The notes: generated by a model from the letters alone, not told the origin. Shown: positions 1 to 8,962, numbered from the stretch's first letter. The stretch: 64,000 nucleotides of DNA from Bradyrhizobium sp. ORS 285 (GCF_900176205.1 NZ_LT859959.1:372001-436000), one strand, 5' to 3'. Program-made: numbers and translations.

Positions 1-1
1 G

Positions 2-676
2 ATGATGTCGATCGGATTGCATTGCCGCCTGGTCGGCCGTCCCGGCCGGGCCGCCGCGCTGGCGCGCTTTCTCGATTACATCATGAGCCATGAGAAGGTG
101 TGGGTCGCGACGCGGCTCGATATCGCGCGGCACTGGATCCGCACGCATCCGCCGACAGGCGTGTGGCGGCCGTCGCAGATGTCGCGCGTGCTGTTCGTCG
201 AGCGCTATGGCGACATCTTCGAGCATTCGCCGGAAGTGGCCGACCGCGCCTATCGCGCGGGACTCTCGGCGTTCGACGACTCCGCGGATGCGTTGCATAC
301 CACACTCATGAATGTCGTCCGCGGCATGAGCCGCGACGAGAAGCTGAAGCTGATCCGAGCGCATCCAGAACTCGCCGGGCGTGAAGCGCTGGCCGGCGAG
401 ATGACGAGCGACTCCATCGGCGAGCAGAGCCGCCTCGGCTTCACCTCGCTGTCACGCGCGGACTTCGAGCGCGTCGCCGACATCAACCGCCGCTACCGCG
501 ACAAATTCGCCATGCCGCTGATCGTCGCGCTCGCCCTGCATGCCGACCGCGCCTCGGTCATCGCCGAGATGGAGCGGCGCATCGGCAACGACATGGACGC
601 GGAGATCGCCAACGCCATCGACCAGATCGGCCACATCACGCGGGCGAGATTGGCGAAGAAATTCGAACAGGAATGA
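2..676 (+). CDS. uraD: PuuE-UraD fusion, C-terminal part (allantoinase-like deacetylase / OHCU decarboxylase), 5' truncated by window
   Basis: The frame is open from the window edge, so the N-terminal part lies outside. Residues 1-50 resemble the end of a PuuE-type polysaccharide-deacetylase/allantoinase domain. From about residue 55 onward this is OHCU decarboxylase, which converts 2-oxo-4-hydroxy-4-carboxy-5-ureidoimidazoline to S-allantoin in urate breakdown. The catalytic His is in the AHPELAG motif (residue 121), followed by SIGEQ (Glu141-Gln142) and NRRYRDKFAMPLI. The usual KFGFPF is changed to KFAMPL. Fusions of these two domains are known in alphaproteobacteria. The downstream uraH fits the same pathway. 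Exact length is unknown because the gene is cut. Confidence 0.9.
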   Translation: MMSIGLHCRLVGRPGRAAALARFLDYIMSHEKVWVATRLDIARHWIRTHPPTGVWRPSQMSRVLFVERYGDIFEHSPEVADRAYRAGLSAFDDSADALHTTLMNVVRGMSRDEKLKLIRAHPELAGREALAGEMTSDSIGEQSRLGFTSLSRADFERVADINRRYRDKFAMPLIVALALHADRASVIAEMERRIGNDMDAEIANAIDQIGHITRARLAKKFEQE

Positions 677-737
677 GCGTTACGGTTTCGTCGCCTCCTT
701 CGTTGGATCCGGGCTCGTTCTCCACGAGCAGCGCGCT

Positions 738-870
738 CCCTCTCCCCGTACTTCACGGGGAGAGGGTTGGGGTGAGGGGCAGCCACACCCACCGAATGCG
801 CGGTGAGTCCCCCTCACCCGGATTGCATCTGACGATGCAATCCGACCTCTCCCCGCAAGCGGGGCGAGGT
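738..870 (-). repeat. Palindromic element, family A copy 1 (three hairpins)
   Basis: Three hairpins in a row: 738-749 pairs with 755-766 (perfect 12 bp), 820-829 with 834-843 (perfect 10 bp), and 845-854 with 861-870 (one mismatch). The same element lies at 46483-46621 and 62526-62687 in the opposite orientation. It fills the gap between the convergent uraD-fusion and amidase genes and may also act as a transcription end. Confidence 0.8.
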
Positions 871-902
871 AACGGGAGCAAGCCGCGAGATCCGGGCTCG
901 AG

Positions 903-2249
903 CTACCCTCGAAAAACTCGCTCCGCCTGCGCAGCGACCTCAAGCAGCACGCGATCATGTCCGCGCGCAGCGATCAATTGCAGGCCGAACGGCAAGTCCC
1001 GTGAGTTAACGCCGCACGGAATCGAGATCGCCGGTACCCCCGCATGATTGGCGAACGGCGTGAACACCGCATGCGCACGCGGGCTCGCAGCCTTGCCGCC
1101 GATCTCGGACGGGCCAAGCTGTGTGAACGGCCAGGCCACACACGGCACCGTCGGTGCCAACAGCACATCGACCTCCGTGAAGAACGCCGCGAAAGCGCGC
1201 GCGATCTGCGTGCTCGCCTCCAGCGCGCGGCCGACCTCGGCGCCGCTCAAACCAAGGCCGCGCTCGATCTGCCTGGCGATATCAGGATCGAACTGCGTGG
1301 GATCGCTGCGGAGCGCGTCGCCATAGAGCGCCGCAAGCCCGGCGTGCTGCAACGGCATCACCGCGTCTTCAGCGAGGTCAGCCGGCCAGACTGGATCCTT
1401 GTCAAGGATCGCCAAGCCGCTGGCCCGAACCCGGTCGACTGCCTGCTGTAATCCGGCGCTCACCGCGTCATCGACAGAGACGTCGAGCCCAAGCCGCGGC
1501 GAGAACGCCAGCCGCAACGGCGCCCCTGCAGCAGCGGATGGCAAATCGAATGAGTCCGGGTCGCGCGCATCGGCTCCCGCCATCACATCGAAGGCGAGGC
1601 TGGCGTCGGCGACATCGGTCGTGATCGGCGCGATCGCCGAGATGCGCCAGAACGGTTCGGCAAAGCCGGGTCCATAGGGGATCGCGCCATAGGACGGCTT
1701 GAAACCGACCACGCCAACATGCGCGGGCGGCCGCCGGCTCGAGCCGCCGGCATCGGTGCCGATCGCGAGCGGCACCTGGCCGGCCGCGACCGCTACCGCC
1801 GGTCCGCCTGATGAGCCGCCGGGCGTAAGCCGCGGGTCGAGCGGATGACGCGTCGGTCCATAGAGCGGCGACGTCGTCACGCCCTTGCAGGCAAACTCCG
1901 ACGTCGCGCCGATGCCGACGATCACAGCGCCGGCGCGGCGCAGCCGCGTGATGGCAATGGCATCCTCAGGCGCAACAAAGTCCGCGAACAACCGCGAGCC
2001 CTGCGTGATGCGCCAGCCCTCGACCCAGATGTTGTCCTTGACCACAATAGGCACGCCGGCGAGCGGTAACGTCTCGCCGGATGCAACACGGCGGTCGACA
2101 GCCTTCGCGTCCGCGCGCGTTCGCTCCGGATCGATCGTCACGACAGCGTTGAGGTCACTCGCGGCGATGCGCGCCAGCGCCTGCTCGGCGATCTCCATCG
2201 CCGTCGTCTGCCGCGCCGTCACGGCGCTTGCGATCTCAGTTGCGCGCAT
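903..2249 (-). CDS. Amidase (amidase signature family)
   Basis: 448 aa with the complete Ser-cisSer-Lys triad of amidase-signature enzymes: Lys71 in VVKDN, Ser147 in TPGGSSGG and Ser170 in GTDAGGSSRRPP. These enzymes hydrolyse an amide to acid and ammonia; the substrate cannot be read from sequence. The gene overlaps the upstream MFS gene by 14 bp on the same strand, so the two are almost certainly co-transcribed. The pair sits between two urate/ureide-pathway genes, which suggests (inference) a ureide, carbamoyl or similar nitrogen compound. GatA is unlikely because there is no gatC or gatB beside it. Confidence 0.88.
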   Translation of the reverse strand: MRATEIASAVTARQTTAMEIAEQALARIAASDLNAVVTIDPERTRADAKAVDRRVASGETLPLAGVPIVVKDNIWVEGWRITQGSRLFADFVAPEDAIAITRLRRAGAVIVGIGATSEFACKGVTTSPLYGPTRHPLDPRLTPGGSSGGPAVAVAAGQVPLAIGTDAGGSSRRPPAHVGVVGFKPSYGAIPYGPGFAEPFWRISAIAPITTDVADASLAFDVMAGADARDPDSFDLPSAAAGAPLRLAFSPRLGLDVSVDDAVSAGLQQAVDRVRASGLAILDKDPVWPADLAEDAVMPLQHAGLAALYGDALRSDPTQFDPDIARQIERGLGLSGAEVGRALEASTQIARAFAAFFTEVDVLLAPTVPCVAWPFTQLGPSEIGGKAASPRAHAVFTPFANHAGVPAISIPCGVNSRDLPFGLQLIAARGHDRVLLEVAAQAERVFRG

Positions 2250-3429
2250 CGGATCGCTCCATCAGCAGCACGGCGGCACCGGCGGCCGCGGTCAGACCAA
2301 GAATGACGAAGCTGCCGCCGAGGCCGATGCGCGGCGTCAGCACCGCAACCAGCAGCGGCGCCGCCACGAGGCCGAGAAACGACGTGGTCAGCACCGCGCC
2401 GGTGGCCTCCGCCACGCGACCGGGCTTGGCGAGGTTGGCGATCTCGGCGATGAACACGCCGTTCCAGCCGCTCGCCGTCAGTCCGAACACGAATGTGAGC
2501 AGGACCAGAATCGATCCGCTCAGCAGCGGTCCGTAGAGGCCGAGCAGCAGCGCGCACACCGCCATGCCGGCGCCCGCCATCACCAGCACCGCGCGCGCCG
2601 AGCGCAGCCGCGTCGCCACGGCGCCCCATCCGAGCCGTCCGATCAGGCCCGCGCCTTGCGCTGAGGCCAGCAGCCAGCCGGCCTCGACATGACTGAGCGC
2701 AAGCTCGGATGTGCCGAAGGAGATGTAGCAGGTGTTGAGGATCACCTGCATGCCGCTGAACGGGATCGAGGCCACGGCGAGCGCAGCCATGCGGCGGTCG
2801 GAACTGACGAGTTGCAGCCGTTGCCGCAGGCCGAGATACGGCATGGCGGGCAACTTGACCCCATAGGCCGGGCGCAGCCGCTCGAAGCTGATGAAGCCGA
2901 TCACGGCGCAGACGATCACCGCGGCATAGGCGGAGCTTGGCGCCAGCCCCACCGCGAGCGGCGGCAGCAGCAGCGAGCCGACGACAGCGCCGATCTGGCT
3001 GCCGGTCTGCCGGATCGAGAACACCATCGCGCGTTGCTCGGGCGGCACGAGACGCCCGAGCAGCGCCGCGCTCGCCGGCGTTTCCGGCCCGGCCGCAAGT
3101 CCGAGCACGAGGCCCGCGCCGAGCAGCGCCCAGCCGTTGCCGAGTGTCGCCAGTGACATTCCGGCGCAGACGGCCACCGCGCACAGCGCCGCCACGCGCA
3201 GCGAGCCGGCCTTTTGCACCAAGGTGCCGCCCCAGAACGAGGACACCAGGCTGATCGCGAACGCGGCGGTCGAGAACAGCGACAATTCCTCGATGCTGAG
3301 CCCGGCGCGCGGCGCCACCGTGCCCGGCGCGAACAGCGCCAGCGACACCAGCGCCTGCAGTGCGGTCATCGCAACCAGCGCAGGCCACAACGGCGGCGCT
3401 GGCGCCGCCTCAGGTTTCGCGTCTATCAT
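2236..3429 (-). CDS. MFS transporter
   Basis: 397 aa with about twelve hydrophobic segments, typical of a major facilitator permease of the inner membrane. The start at 3429 lies only 29 bp from the divergent uraH start at 3459, so both promoters must be compact or overlap coding DNA; a later start at Met21 (3369) would leave more room. It is translationally coupled to the amidase. Co-transcription with an amidase and a divergent ureide gene suggests import of a nitrogenous substrate, or export of its product. The direction of transport cannot be judged from sequence. Confidence 0.85.
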   Translation of the reverse strand: MIDAKPEAAPAPPLWPALVAMTALQALVSLALFAPGTVAPRAGLSIEELSLFSTAAFAISLVSSFWGGTLVQKAGSLRVAALCAVAVCAGMSLATLGNGWALLGAGLVLGLAAGPETPASAALLGRLVPPEQRAMVFSIRQTGSQIGAVVGSLLLPPLAVGLAPSSAYAAVIVCAVIGFISFERLRPAYGVKLPAMPYLGLRQRLQLVSSDRRMAALAVASIPFSGMQVILNTCYISFGTSELALSHVEAGWLLASAQGAGLIGRLGWGAVATRLRSARAVLVMAGAGMAVCALLLGLYGPLLSGSILVLLTFVFGLTASGWNGVFIAEIANLAKPGRVAEATGAVLTTSFLGLVAAPLLVAVLTPRIGLGGSFVILGLTAAAGAAVLLMERSDARN

Positions 3430-3458
3430 GCCACGATAACCTGACAGCGGAGCTCGAA

Positions 3459-3800
3459 ATGGCCGGCGGGATCTCGGTTCATGCAGTCGATGTGGCGAAT
3501 GGGCGCCCTGCGCTTGGTCTGCGCGTCGCCATCTGGCGGGTGGCGCCAGACCGCACGCTGCTTGCCGAAGGAACGCTCGGCGCCGACGGCACCTTGCAGG
3601 CGCCGGTCGTCAAGGGCGACGGCGTCACCATGGGTGAGTATGAGGTGCTGTTCCATATCGGCGAGTTCTTCGGGGCAAAGGCGCAAACGAAATTCCTGAC
3701 CACAGTGCCGTTTCGCTTCGCCATCGACAAGGTCGAGGAGCATTTTCACCTGCCGCTGAAATTCACGCCGTGGGGCTATTCGATCTTCCGCGGGGCTTAG
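3459..3800 (+). CDS. uraH: 5-hydroxyisourate hydrolase (transthyretin-like)
   Basis: 113 aa, the normal size of bacterial HIU hydrolase, which opens 5-hydroxyisourate to OHCU, the substrate of UraD. The N-terminal active-site motif SVHAVD and the C-terminal PWGYSIFRGA match the family (usual ending YRGS, here FRGA). I chose ATG 3459 because GCGGAG sits 6-7 bases upstream and the protein then begins at the conserved first strand; the frame is open further upstream but adds nonconserved residues. With the PuuE-UraD fusion at the window start it gives consecutive urate-degradation steps. Confidence 0.93.
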   Translation: MAGGISVHAVDVANGRPALGLRVAIWRVAPDRTLLAEGTLGADGTLQAPVVKGDGVTMGEYEVLFHIGEFFGAKAQTKFLTTVPFRFAIDKVEEHFHLPLKFTPWGYSIFRGA

Positions 3801-3812
3801 TGAGTGCGGCCG

Positions 3813-3925
3813 TCCTTCGAGACGCCCGCCTGCGGCGGGCTCCTCAGGACGAGGACTGATTTCGCGGCGAGATGGTCATCCTCATGGTGAGGAGCGCCGC
3901 CTGCGGCGCGTCTCGAACCATGAGG
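3813..3925. repeat. Palindromic element, family E
   Basis: A hairpin GCCCGCC-TGC-GGCGGGC near 3824-3840, then CCTCATGGT (3880-3888) paired with ACCATGAGG (3917-3925) enclosing a second GC-rich hairpin. This layout resembles intergenic repeats I know from Bradyrhizobium and Rhodopseudomonas. It lies between convergent uraH and the ABC permease. Confidence 0.65.
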
Positions 3926-3943
3926 CCCCAGATGTTGCGCCCA

Positions 3944-4759
3944 TCACCCCGTCAGCCGCTTCGACAGCCCCGTGGTGCGCTCCATGATCGCCATCAGCGC
4001 GACCGTCGCGATGATCAGCACGCTGGACAGCGCGGCGATGGTGACGTCGAGCTTCCCTTCGAGGTCCTGCCACATCCGGATCGGCAGCATGTCGGTGGCG
4101 GCGTCGCGCAGGAACAGCGACACCGGCACGTTGTCGAACGACGACATGAAGGCGATGAACGCGCCGGAGATGATGCCGGGACGGATCAGCGGCAGCACGA
4201 TGCGGCGGAACGTATAGAGCCTGGAGGCGCCGAGGATCGCTGAACTCTCCAGCAAGGTCGGCTCGAGCTGCGCCAGCGCGGCGACCGTGTTGCGGACGAC
4301 ATAGGGCACGCAGACGATGGTGTGGCCGATGACTAGCGTCAGCAGCGACACCGGCAGGCCGATCAGCGAGAAGAACATCAGTGCCGCCAGCCCGAAGGCG
4401 AGCGCGGGCAGCACCAGCGGCGACATGAACAGGGAGTCCAGCAGCTTCGCGGTCAGCGCCTTGGATCGCGAGATCGCCAGCGCCGCGGCGACGCCGAGCA
4501 CGATCGACAGACCCGTCGACCACAGCGCGACCACGACGCTGTTACGCGCGGCGAATTGCAGCTGCCAGGCGTTCCACAATTCGATGTACCAGCGGGTCGA
4601 ATAGCCCGGCGGCGGGAATTTCAGCGAGAAGCCTGATGTGAAGGATACGATCACGACGACCAGCGACGGCGACACGATCAGGATCAGTGCCAGCACCGCG
4701 ATCACCGTCATAACGATCTGGAAGCTGAGCGCCTCCCAGTTGCGCTGCCGCCCGCTCAT
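3944..4759 (-). CDS. ABC transporter permease (PotC-like)
   Basis: 271 aa with six predicted membrane segments. It has the binding-protein-dependent permease EAA-type loop (ESSAILGASRLYTFRRIVLPLIRPG) that contacts the ATPase. The start ATG at 4759 overlaps the stop of the upstream permease by 4 bp (ATGA), typical of coupled subunits; the frame remains open upstream but that extension is only antisense or shadow sequence of the neighbours. It is the last gene of a four-gene importer operon reading leftward (ATPase, binding protein, permease, permease). Confidence 0.9.
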   Translation of the reverse strand: MSGRQRNWEALSFQIVMTVIAVLALILIVSPSLVVVIVSFTSGFSLKFPPPGYSTRWYIELWNAWQLQFAARNSVVVALWSTGLSIVLGVAAALAISRSKALTAKLLDSLFMSPLVLPALAFGLAALMFFSLIGLPVSLLTLVIGHTIVCVPYVVRNTVAALAQLEPTLLESSAILGASRLYTFRRIVLPLIRPGIISGAFIAFMSSFDNVPVSLFLRDAATDMLPIRMWQDLEGKLDVTIAALSSVLIIATVALMAIMERTTGLSKRLTG

Positions 4760-5637
4760 CTGATGTCTCCATAGCCGCGGGCGCGCCGGCCGAGGGTCGA
4801 GAACAGCGCGACGATGGCGAGCACCGCAAACAGGAAGATGATCGAAATTGCGGCTGCGAACGGCCAGTTCTGCAACGTCGAGGCCTGTTGGTAGAGATAC
4901 ATCGGCATGAACAGCATCTGCCCGCCGCCGACCAGCGACTGGGTGATGAAGGCGGTGATCGCCGCGGCGTAGGTCAGGGTGCAGCCGGCGATGACGCCGG
5001 GCATCGACAGCGGCAGCATGACCTTGAAGAAGGTGCGCCAACTGCCGGCGCCGAGCGAGGCCGAGGCGTCGGAGAGGTTGGGATCGATGCGGCCGATGGC
5101 GGTGATCAGCGGCAGGACCATCAGCGGCATCTGCACCTGCGCCAGCGCGGCGATGAGCCCGCCTTGCGTGTAGATCATGCGCAGCGGCGTGCCGATCAGT
5201 CCGAGCGATTGCAGCACGGAGTTGATGATGCCCTGCCGGCCAAGAATGACAATCCAGGCGAAGGTGCGGACCACGACGCTGGTGAGCAGTGGCAGCAGCA
5301 CGATCATGATGATCAAGGTCTGCACCCGGCTGCCGGAGCGCTGGTACAGCCAGGCGATGGGATAGCCGAGCACGAGGCAGGCGAGGGTCACCTCGGCGCC
5401 GAGCAGAAGCGTCGAGCCGAGCACGGCGAGGCTGAAGGGGTCGGTCAGGAACTTGACGTACTGGCCGAGTCCCCACACCGTCGCCGCGGTGTCGTTGTGG
5501 AGCGAGAGATACAAGAGCTGCGCCAGTGGCAGCACGAAGAAGATCGCGAACACCAGGCCCAAGGGCAATGCGAGCCCCAGGCTGAAGCTGGTCACGTCTC
5601 CAGGCGCCGTCATCCGTGCTGTCGTGGCGCTCTTCAT
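4756..5637 (-). CDS. ABC transporter permease (PotB-like)
   Basis: 293 aa with six membrane segments and an EAA-type loop (SDASASLGAGSWRTFFKVMLPLSMPG). It is the first permease of a PotABCD/AfuB-like importer. It starts 3 bp after the binding-protein stop codon and overlaps the second permease by 4 bp. Two separate permeases are usual for polyamine-type systems, whereas ferric-iron systems often have one fused permease. Confidence 0.9.
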   Translation of the reverse strand: MKSATTARMTAPGDVTSFSLGLALPLGLVFAIFFVLPLAQLLYLSLHNDTAATVWGLGQYVKFLTDPFSLAVLGSTLLLGAEVTLACLVLGYPIAWLYQRSGSRVQTLIIMIVLLPLLTSVVVRTFAWIVILGRQGIINSVLQSLGLIGTPLRMIYTQGGLIAALAQVQMPLMVLPLITAIGRIDPNLSDASASLGAGSWRTFFKVMLPLSMPGVIAGCTLTYAAAITAFITQSLVGGGQMLFMPMYLYQQASTLQNWPFAAAISIIFLFAVLAIVALFSTLGRRARGYGDIR

Positions 5638-5640
5638 CGC

Positions 5641-6687
5641 TCAGATCTTGATGTCGCGGTTGAACTTCTCGATCCAGGAGGCGCGCTGCTCGTTGATCTT
5701 CTTCCAATCCTGGAACACGAACTTCTTCTTCAGCTCCGCGGTGTCCTTGGCCAGCACCTTTGCGATCTCGCCGGACATCGCGACCTTGGTGTTGGTCGGC
5801 ACGATCAGATAGGGCGAGTTCATCAAGGTGGTCTGCACCTCCGGCGACAGCGCGGCCTCGATCAGCTTGAAGGCGAGCTCCTTGTTCGGCGAGTTCTTGA
5901 CGATGTGGATCGTGGTCTTGAAGGCGATCGCGCCTTCCTTCGGCGCCACGAATTCGACCGGCACGCCGCGCGCTTTGAGGATCTGGATGGCGTTGAAGTT
6001 GCCGGGCGAGATGTCGATCTGGCCCTGCTGGAACAAGGTCGCGAGCGCGCCGGGATTGGCGGCGACGGCGGCGAGGTTCGGCTTCAGCTCCTCCAACGCC
6101 TTGAAGCCCTCGTCGACATTGGCCTCGGAGCCGCCGCGCATGCGCGCGATCTCGACCAGCCAGCCGGTGCCGAGCGTGGAGTTGAGATTGGTGATGCCGA
6201 CCTTGCCCTTGAACTCCGGCTTCCACAGATCCGCCCACGAGGTCGGCGGCGTCTTCACTGTCTCCGGATTGTAGGTGAGACCGACGACCTGGAAGAACGG
6301 CGCCGGGCCCATCGCGTCCTGCGCTTCCGGAATCAGGTCCTTGAAATAGGTACTCTTGTCGGCGGGGTAGGGCTCCACGAGGTCCTGGCCGATCGCGACC
6401 AGTGCAGGACCCGGATCATGCAGCATGACGTCGATCGGCGGATTGGCCTTGGCGGCATTGACCTTGGCGATCTGGTCGACCGACAGCATCGGGTCCAGCA
6501 CGATGGCGGCATCGGCGTTTGCCTTGCGGAACGCGGGCACGAGCACCGCCTTGTGCGCCTCCTCCCAACTGCCGGTGAACGTCGCGAACACCAGCGGCCG
6601 CGCCTGCGCGAGGCTGAGGCCTGGAAAGGCGTGCATGGCGCCCAGCGTCAAGGCGCTGGTCAGGAGCCGGCGGCGATCAAGCATCAT
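5641..6687 (-). CDS. ABC transporter substrate-binding protein (PotD/AfuA-like)
   Basis: 348 aa. It starts with a signal peptide, MMLDRRRLLTSALTLGAM, ending at about LSLAQA. The twin arginines before the hydrophobic stretch resemble a Tat signal. The mature part has the type-II periplasmic binding fold (ATFTGSWEEAHKAVLVPAF; DLWKPEFKGKVGI), as in spermidine/putrescine- and iron-binding proteins. The gene sits between the ATPase (25-bp gap) and the permeases (3-bp gap). The ligand is not predictable: the Tyr pairs that bind iron in AfuA-type proteins are not obvious, so an organic ligand is somewhat more likely. Confidence 0.88.
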   Translation of the reverse strand: MMLDRRRLLTSALTLGAMHAFPGLSLAQARPLVFATFTGSWEEAHKAVLVPAFRKANADAAIVLDPMLSVDQIAKVNAAKANPPIDVMLHDPGPALVAIGQDLVEPYPADKSTYFKDLIPEAQDAMGPAPFFQVVGLTYNPETVKTPPTSWADLWKPEFKGKVGITNLNSTLGTGWLVEIARMRGGSEANVDEGFKALEELKPNLAAVAANPGALATLFQQGQIDISPGNFNAIQILKARGVPVEFVAPKEGAIAFKTTIHIVKNSPNKELAFKLIEAALSPEVQTTLMNSPYLIVPTNTKVAMSGEIAKVLAKDTAELKKKFVFQDWKKINEQRASWIEKFNRDIKI

Positions 6688-6711
6688 GTTTCACTCCGAT
6701 ATGTTGGTTGT

Positions 6712-7797
6712 CTATTGCGGGAACACGGTCGCGAGCCCGGGCGCGAGCGGCGCCACGCGCACCGGCGTGCCGGCCTCGCGCAGCGGCGTGCCGCCGGTGC
6801 GGGCCTGCGAGATCTTGATGCTGGAGCCGTCCTTGGCCTTGATCTCGTGCACCACGGTGGCGCCGAGCGGCAGCGCCATGCCGATCTCGCCGGCGAAGCC
6901 CGAATCGTCGTTGACGAAGGCGAGATGCTCGGGACGCAGGCAGACGGTGACCTTGTCTGAGGCACGAACCGGGTTCGGCGCACGCGCAATGATCTCGCCG
7001 CCGGCTTCGAGCGCGACCTTGACCTCACTCGCGTCGGTCGCAAGCACCGTGCCTTTCAGCTTGTTCGCCGTCCCGACGAAGGTATTCACGAACAGCGTCT
7101 GCGGCTGGTCGTAGATCTCGGATGGCGTGCCGAACTGCTCGAGATGGCCGTGGCTGAGCACCGCGACGCGATCGGCCATGGACAGCGCCTCTTCCTGGTC
7201 GTGGGTCACGATCAATGTCGTGGTCCCCGCCATGCGCTGCAGCCGTTTGACCTCGATCTGCATGTCGAGCCGCAAATTCTTGTCGAGCGCGGCAAACGGC
7301 TCGTCGAGCAGCAGGATCGACGGCTTGATCGCGAGCGCGCGCGCCAGCGCCACGCGCTGCTGCTGCCCGCCCGACAATTGCCGCGGCAGCCGCTCGCCGA
7401 ACGGGCCGAGCTGCACCATGTCGAGCAGCCGCTGCGCCTCCTTGTTGCGCGTCGCCTTGTCGACGCCGCGCGCGGCAAGGCCATAGCCGACATTCTCGGA
7501 GATCGAGAGATGCGGAAACAGCGCGTAGTTCTGGAACACGATGCCGACCGCGCGGCGGTTGGGCGGTAGCGCGTCGACGACGTCATTGCCGATGATGACG
7601 CGCCCTTCGCTCTGGCCGATGAAGCCGGCGATGATGCGCAGCAGCGTGGTCTTGCCGCAGCCGGACGGGCCGAGCAGCGCGATGATCTCGCCGCCTCTCA
7701 CATCCAGATTGATGTCGGAGACGGCCATCGTGCCGCTGGCGAAGCGGTGCGTGATCCGATCGAGAACGAGCGACTTGGCTTCCGATACGCTGGCCAT
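6712..7797 (-). CDS. ABC transporter ATP-binding protein (PotA-like)
   Basis: 361 aa. Walker A GPSGCGKTT (about residues 43-51), Q-loop in VFQNYALFPH, signature LSGGQQQRVALARAL, Walker B ILLLDEPFAALD and H-loop VTHDQEEA are all intact. They are followed by a C-terminal TOBE-type domain, as in PotA and FbpC. It energises the two permeases downstream. It is the first gene of the operon; the upstream racemase-family gene on the same strand is 352 bp away across a palindromic element. Confidence 0.93.
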   Translation of the reverse strand: MASVSEAKSLVLDRITHRFASGTMAVSDINLDVRGGEIIALLGPSGCGKTTLLRIIAGFIGQSEGRVIIGNDVVDALPPNRRAVGIVFQNYALFPHLSISENVGYGLAARGVDKATRNKEAQRLLDMVQLGPFGERLPRQLSGGQQQRVALARALAIKPSILLLDEPFAALDKNLRLDMQIEVKRLQRMAGTTTLIVTHDQEEALSMADRVAVLSHGHLEQFGTPSEIYDQPQTLFVNTFVGTANKLKGTVLATDASEVKVALEAGGEIIARAPNPVRASDKVTVCLRPEHLAFVNDDSGFAGEIGMALPLGATVVHEIKAKDGSSIKISQARTGGTPLREAGTPVRVAPLAPGLATVFPQ

Positions 7798-7962
7798 TGG
7801 GCTTCCTGCTCAACGGAGTTGAAAAAGCAAGAAGCATGCCGTGTTTTGAGGCAGCGAGGGCCGTTTGTGTACAAGCGAGCGGTTGAGCGGTACGTCAGTG
7901 TGTGGCTATGGACGAGGCCTCGATCCAAGCGCACGTGGTCAGCTTACGCCCGCCTCTCTCCA

Positions 7963-8113
7963 CGTCATTCCGGGGCGCCCGAAGGGCGAACCCGGAATCC
8001 ATACCCACAGGCAGCTGTTGTCGGGCGAGATGGTCGTAGGCACATCTCGTATCTCCAAAGACAGTCGTGATTATGGATTCGGGGCTCGCGCTGACGCGCG
8101 CCCCGGAATGACG
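7963..8113. repeat. Palindromic element, family B-like (151 bp)
   Basis: Terminal arms CGTCATTCCGGGGC (7963-7976) and GCCCCGGAATGACG (8100-8113) are perfect 14-bp inverted repeats. Just inside them, ccggaatccata and tatggattcgggg pair again. It occupies most of the 352-bp gap 7798-8149 between the racemase-family gene and the ABC ATPase; I see no gene in that gap. Confidence 0.8.
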
Positions 8114-8149
8114 ATGTGGAGAGACGAGGCCCTTCACCGCTTCGTTCAA

Positions 8150-8899
8150 CTACACGTCGCGATGCTCCAGCCGGGCCGCCAGCGCCTCCGGCAGGCCCGT
8201 GGTCGGCTTCGCCGCCGGGCGGCGGAACGTGCCCGCGGTGGCCTTGCGCATGTTCAGCGCGAGCAGCGCCTCGGCCTGCTTCACCGCGGCGATCACCTGA
8301 TCCACCACCGGCACGGGAATGCGATGCGCGACTCTGGCAGCGAGGCCCGACAGCGGCGCGCCGGCGAAGATCAGCACGTCGGCCTCGTTCTCCTCGACCG
8401 CGCGCAACGCCAGCTCCACCAGCAGATCCTCCTTCTCGTGCTGCACGTCCGAGATCTGCTTGAAGCTGCCGTCGAGCATGCGGATGCCGGCCCAGCGCTC
8501 CATCAGCCCGTGCATGCGCACGCACTCCTCGTACCAGGGGCCGAGCGCTTGCGCGAAGGTGACGATGGCGAAGCGCCGTCCGGCCATGCAGGCCGTCAGC
8601 ATCGCCGCTTCCGCAAGTCCGATCACCGGCACGTCGAACAGCTCGCGCGCAGCGAACAGGCCGGGATCGCCGAATGCGGCGATGATGGCGGCATCGAACG
8701 TGCCGTTGCGCTCCGCCAGCATTTCCAGCGCCACCGCGCCGCCGATCTGCGCTTCCGCGCGGGTGGCGATGTAGGGCACGCCGCGCGGCGCGGTGCAGGG
8801 GATCAGCGTCGTGCCCGGCGCGGCGGCGTCGCGGCCGACCTGCAGCATCAGGTCGGTGATGTCGGAGCGGATATTGGGATTGAGCAGCAGGATGTTCAT
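8150..8899 (-). CDS. Asp/Glu/hydantoin racemase-family protein lacking both catalytic cysteines
   Basis: 249 aa, usual length for the family. The opening MNILLLNPNI and the motif FGDPGLFAARE are typical of hydantoin/allantoin racemases. Two-base racemases of this family use a Cys before FGDPG and a second Cys in an xGCAGM-like loop. Here the positions are Ala75 (AAFGDPG) and Gly180 (IFAGAPLSG). A normal racemase reaction is therefore doubtful; it may bind or cleave a related compound or use another mechanism. It is upstream of, and on the same strand as, a polyamine-type ABC importer and about 5 kb from ureide genes. Confidence 0.75.
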   Translation of the reverse strand: MNILLLNPNIRSDITDLMLQVGRDAAAPGTTLIPCTAPRGVPYIATRAEAQIGGAVALEMLAERNGTFDAAIIAAFGDPGLFAARELFDVPVIGLAEAAMLTACMAGRRFAIVTFAQALGPWYEECVRMHGLMERWAGIRMLDGSFKQISDVQHEKEDLLVELALRAVEENEADVLIFAGAPLSGLAARVAHRIPVPVVDQVIAAVKQAEALLALNMRKATAGTFRRPAAKPTTGLPEALAARLEHRDV

Positions 8900-8962
8900 G
8901 GCGCCTCGCGAAAGTTGCGCGAGCTTGCCAGCGAGATTGCCGCCTTGTCCAGGACGGCGGCG

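Noticed and set aside
3944..6238. One 764-aa minus-strand protein covering the permease region
   Set aside because: Only the last 271 residues are a real permease; the earlier part runs out of frame through the other permease and the binding-protein gene.
4888..6960. A 690-aa open frame on the plus strand across the ABC importer genes
   Set aside because: Antisense to clear permease and binding-protein genes; composition (His, Arg, Asp, Gly) is typical of shadow frames in high-GC DNA.
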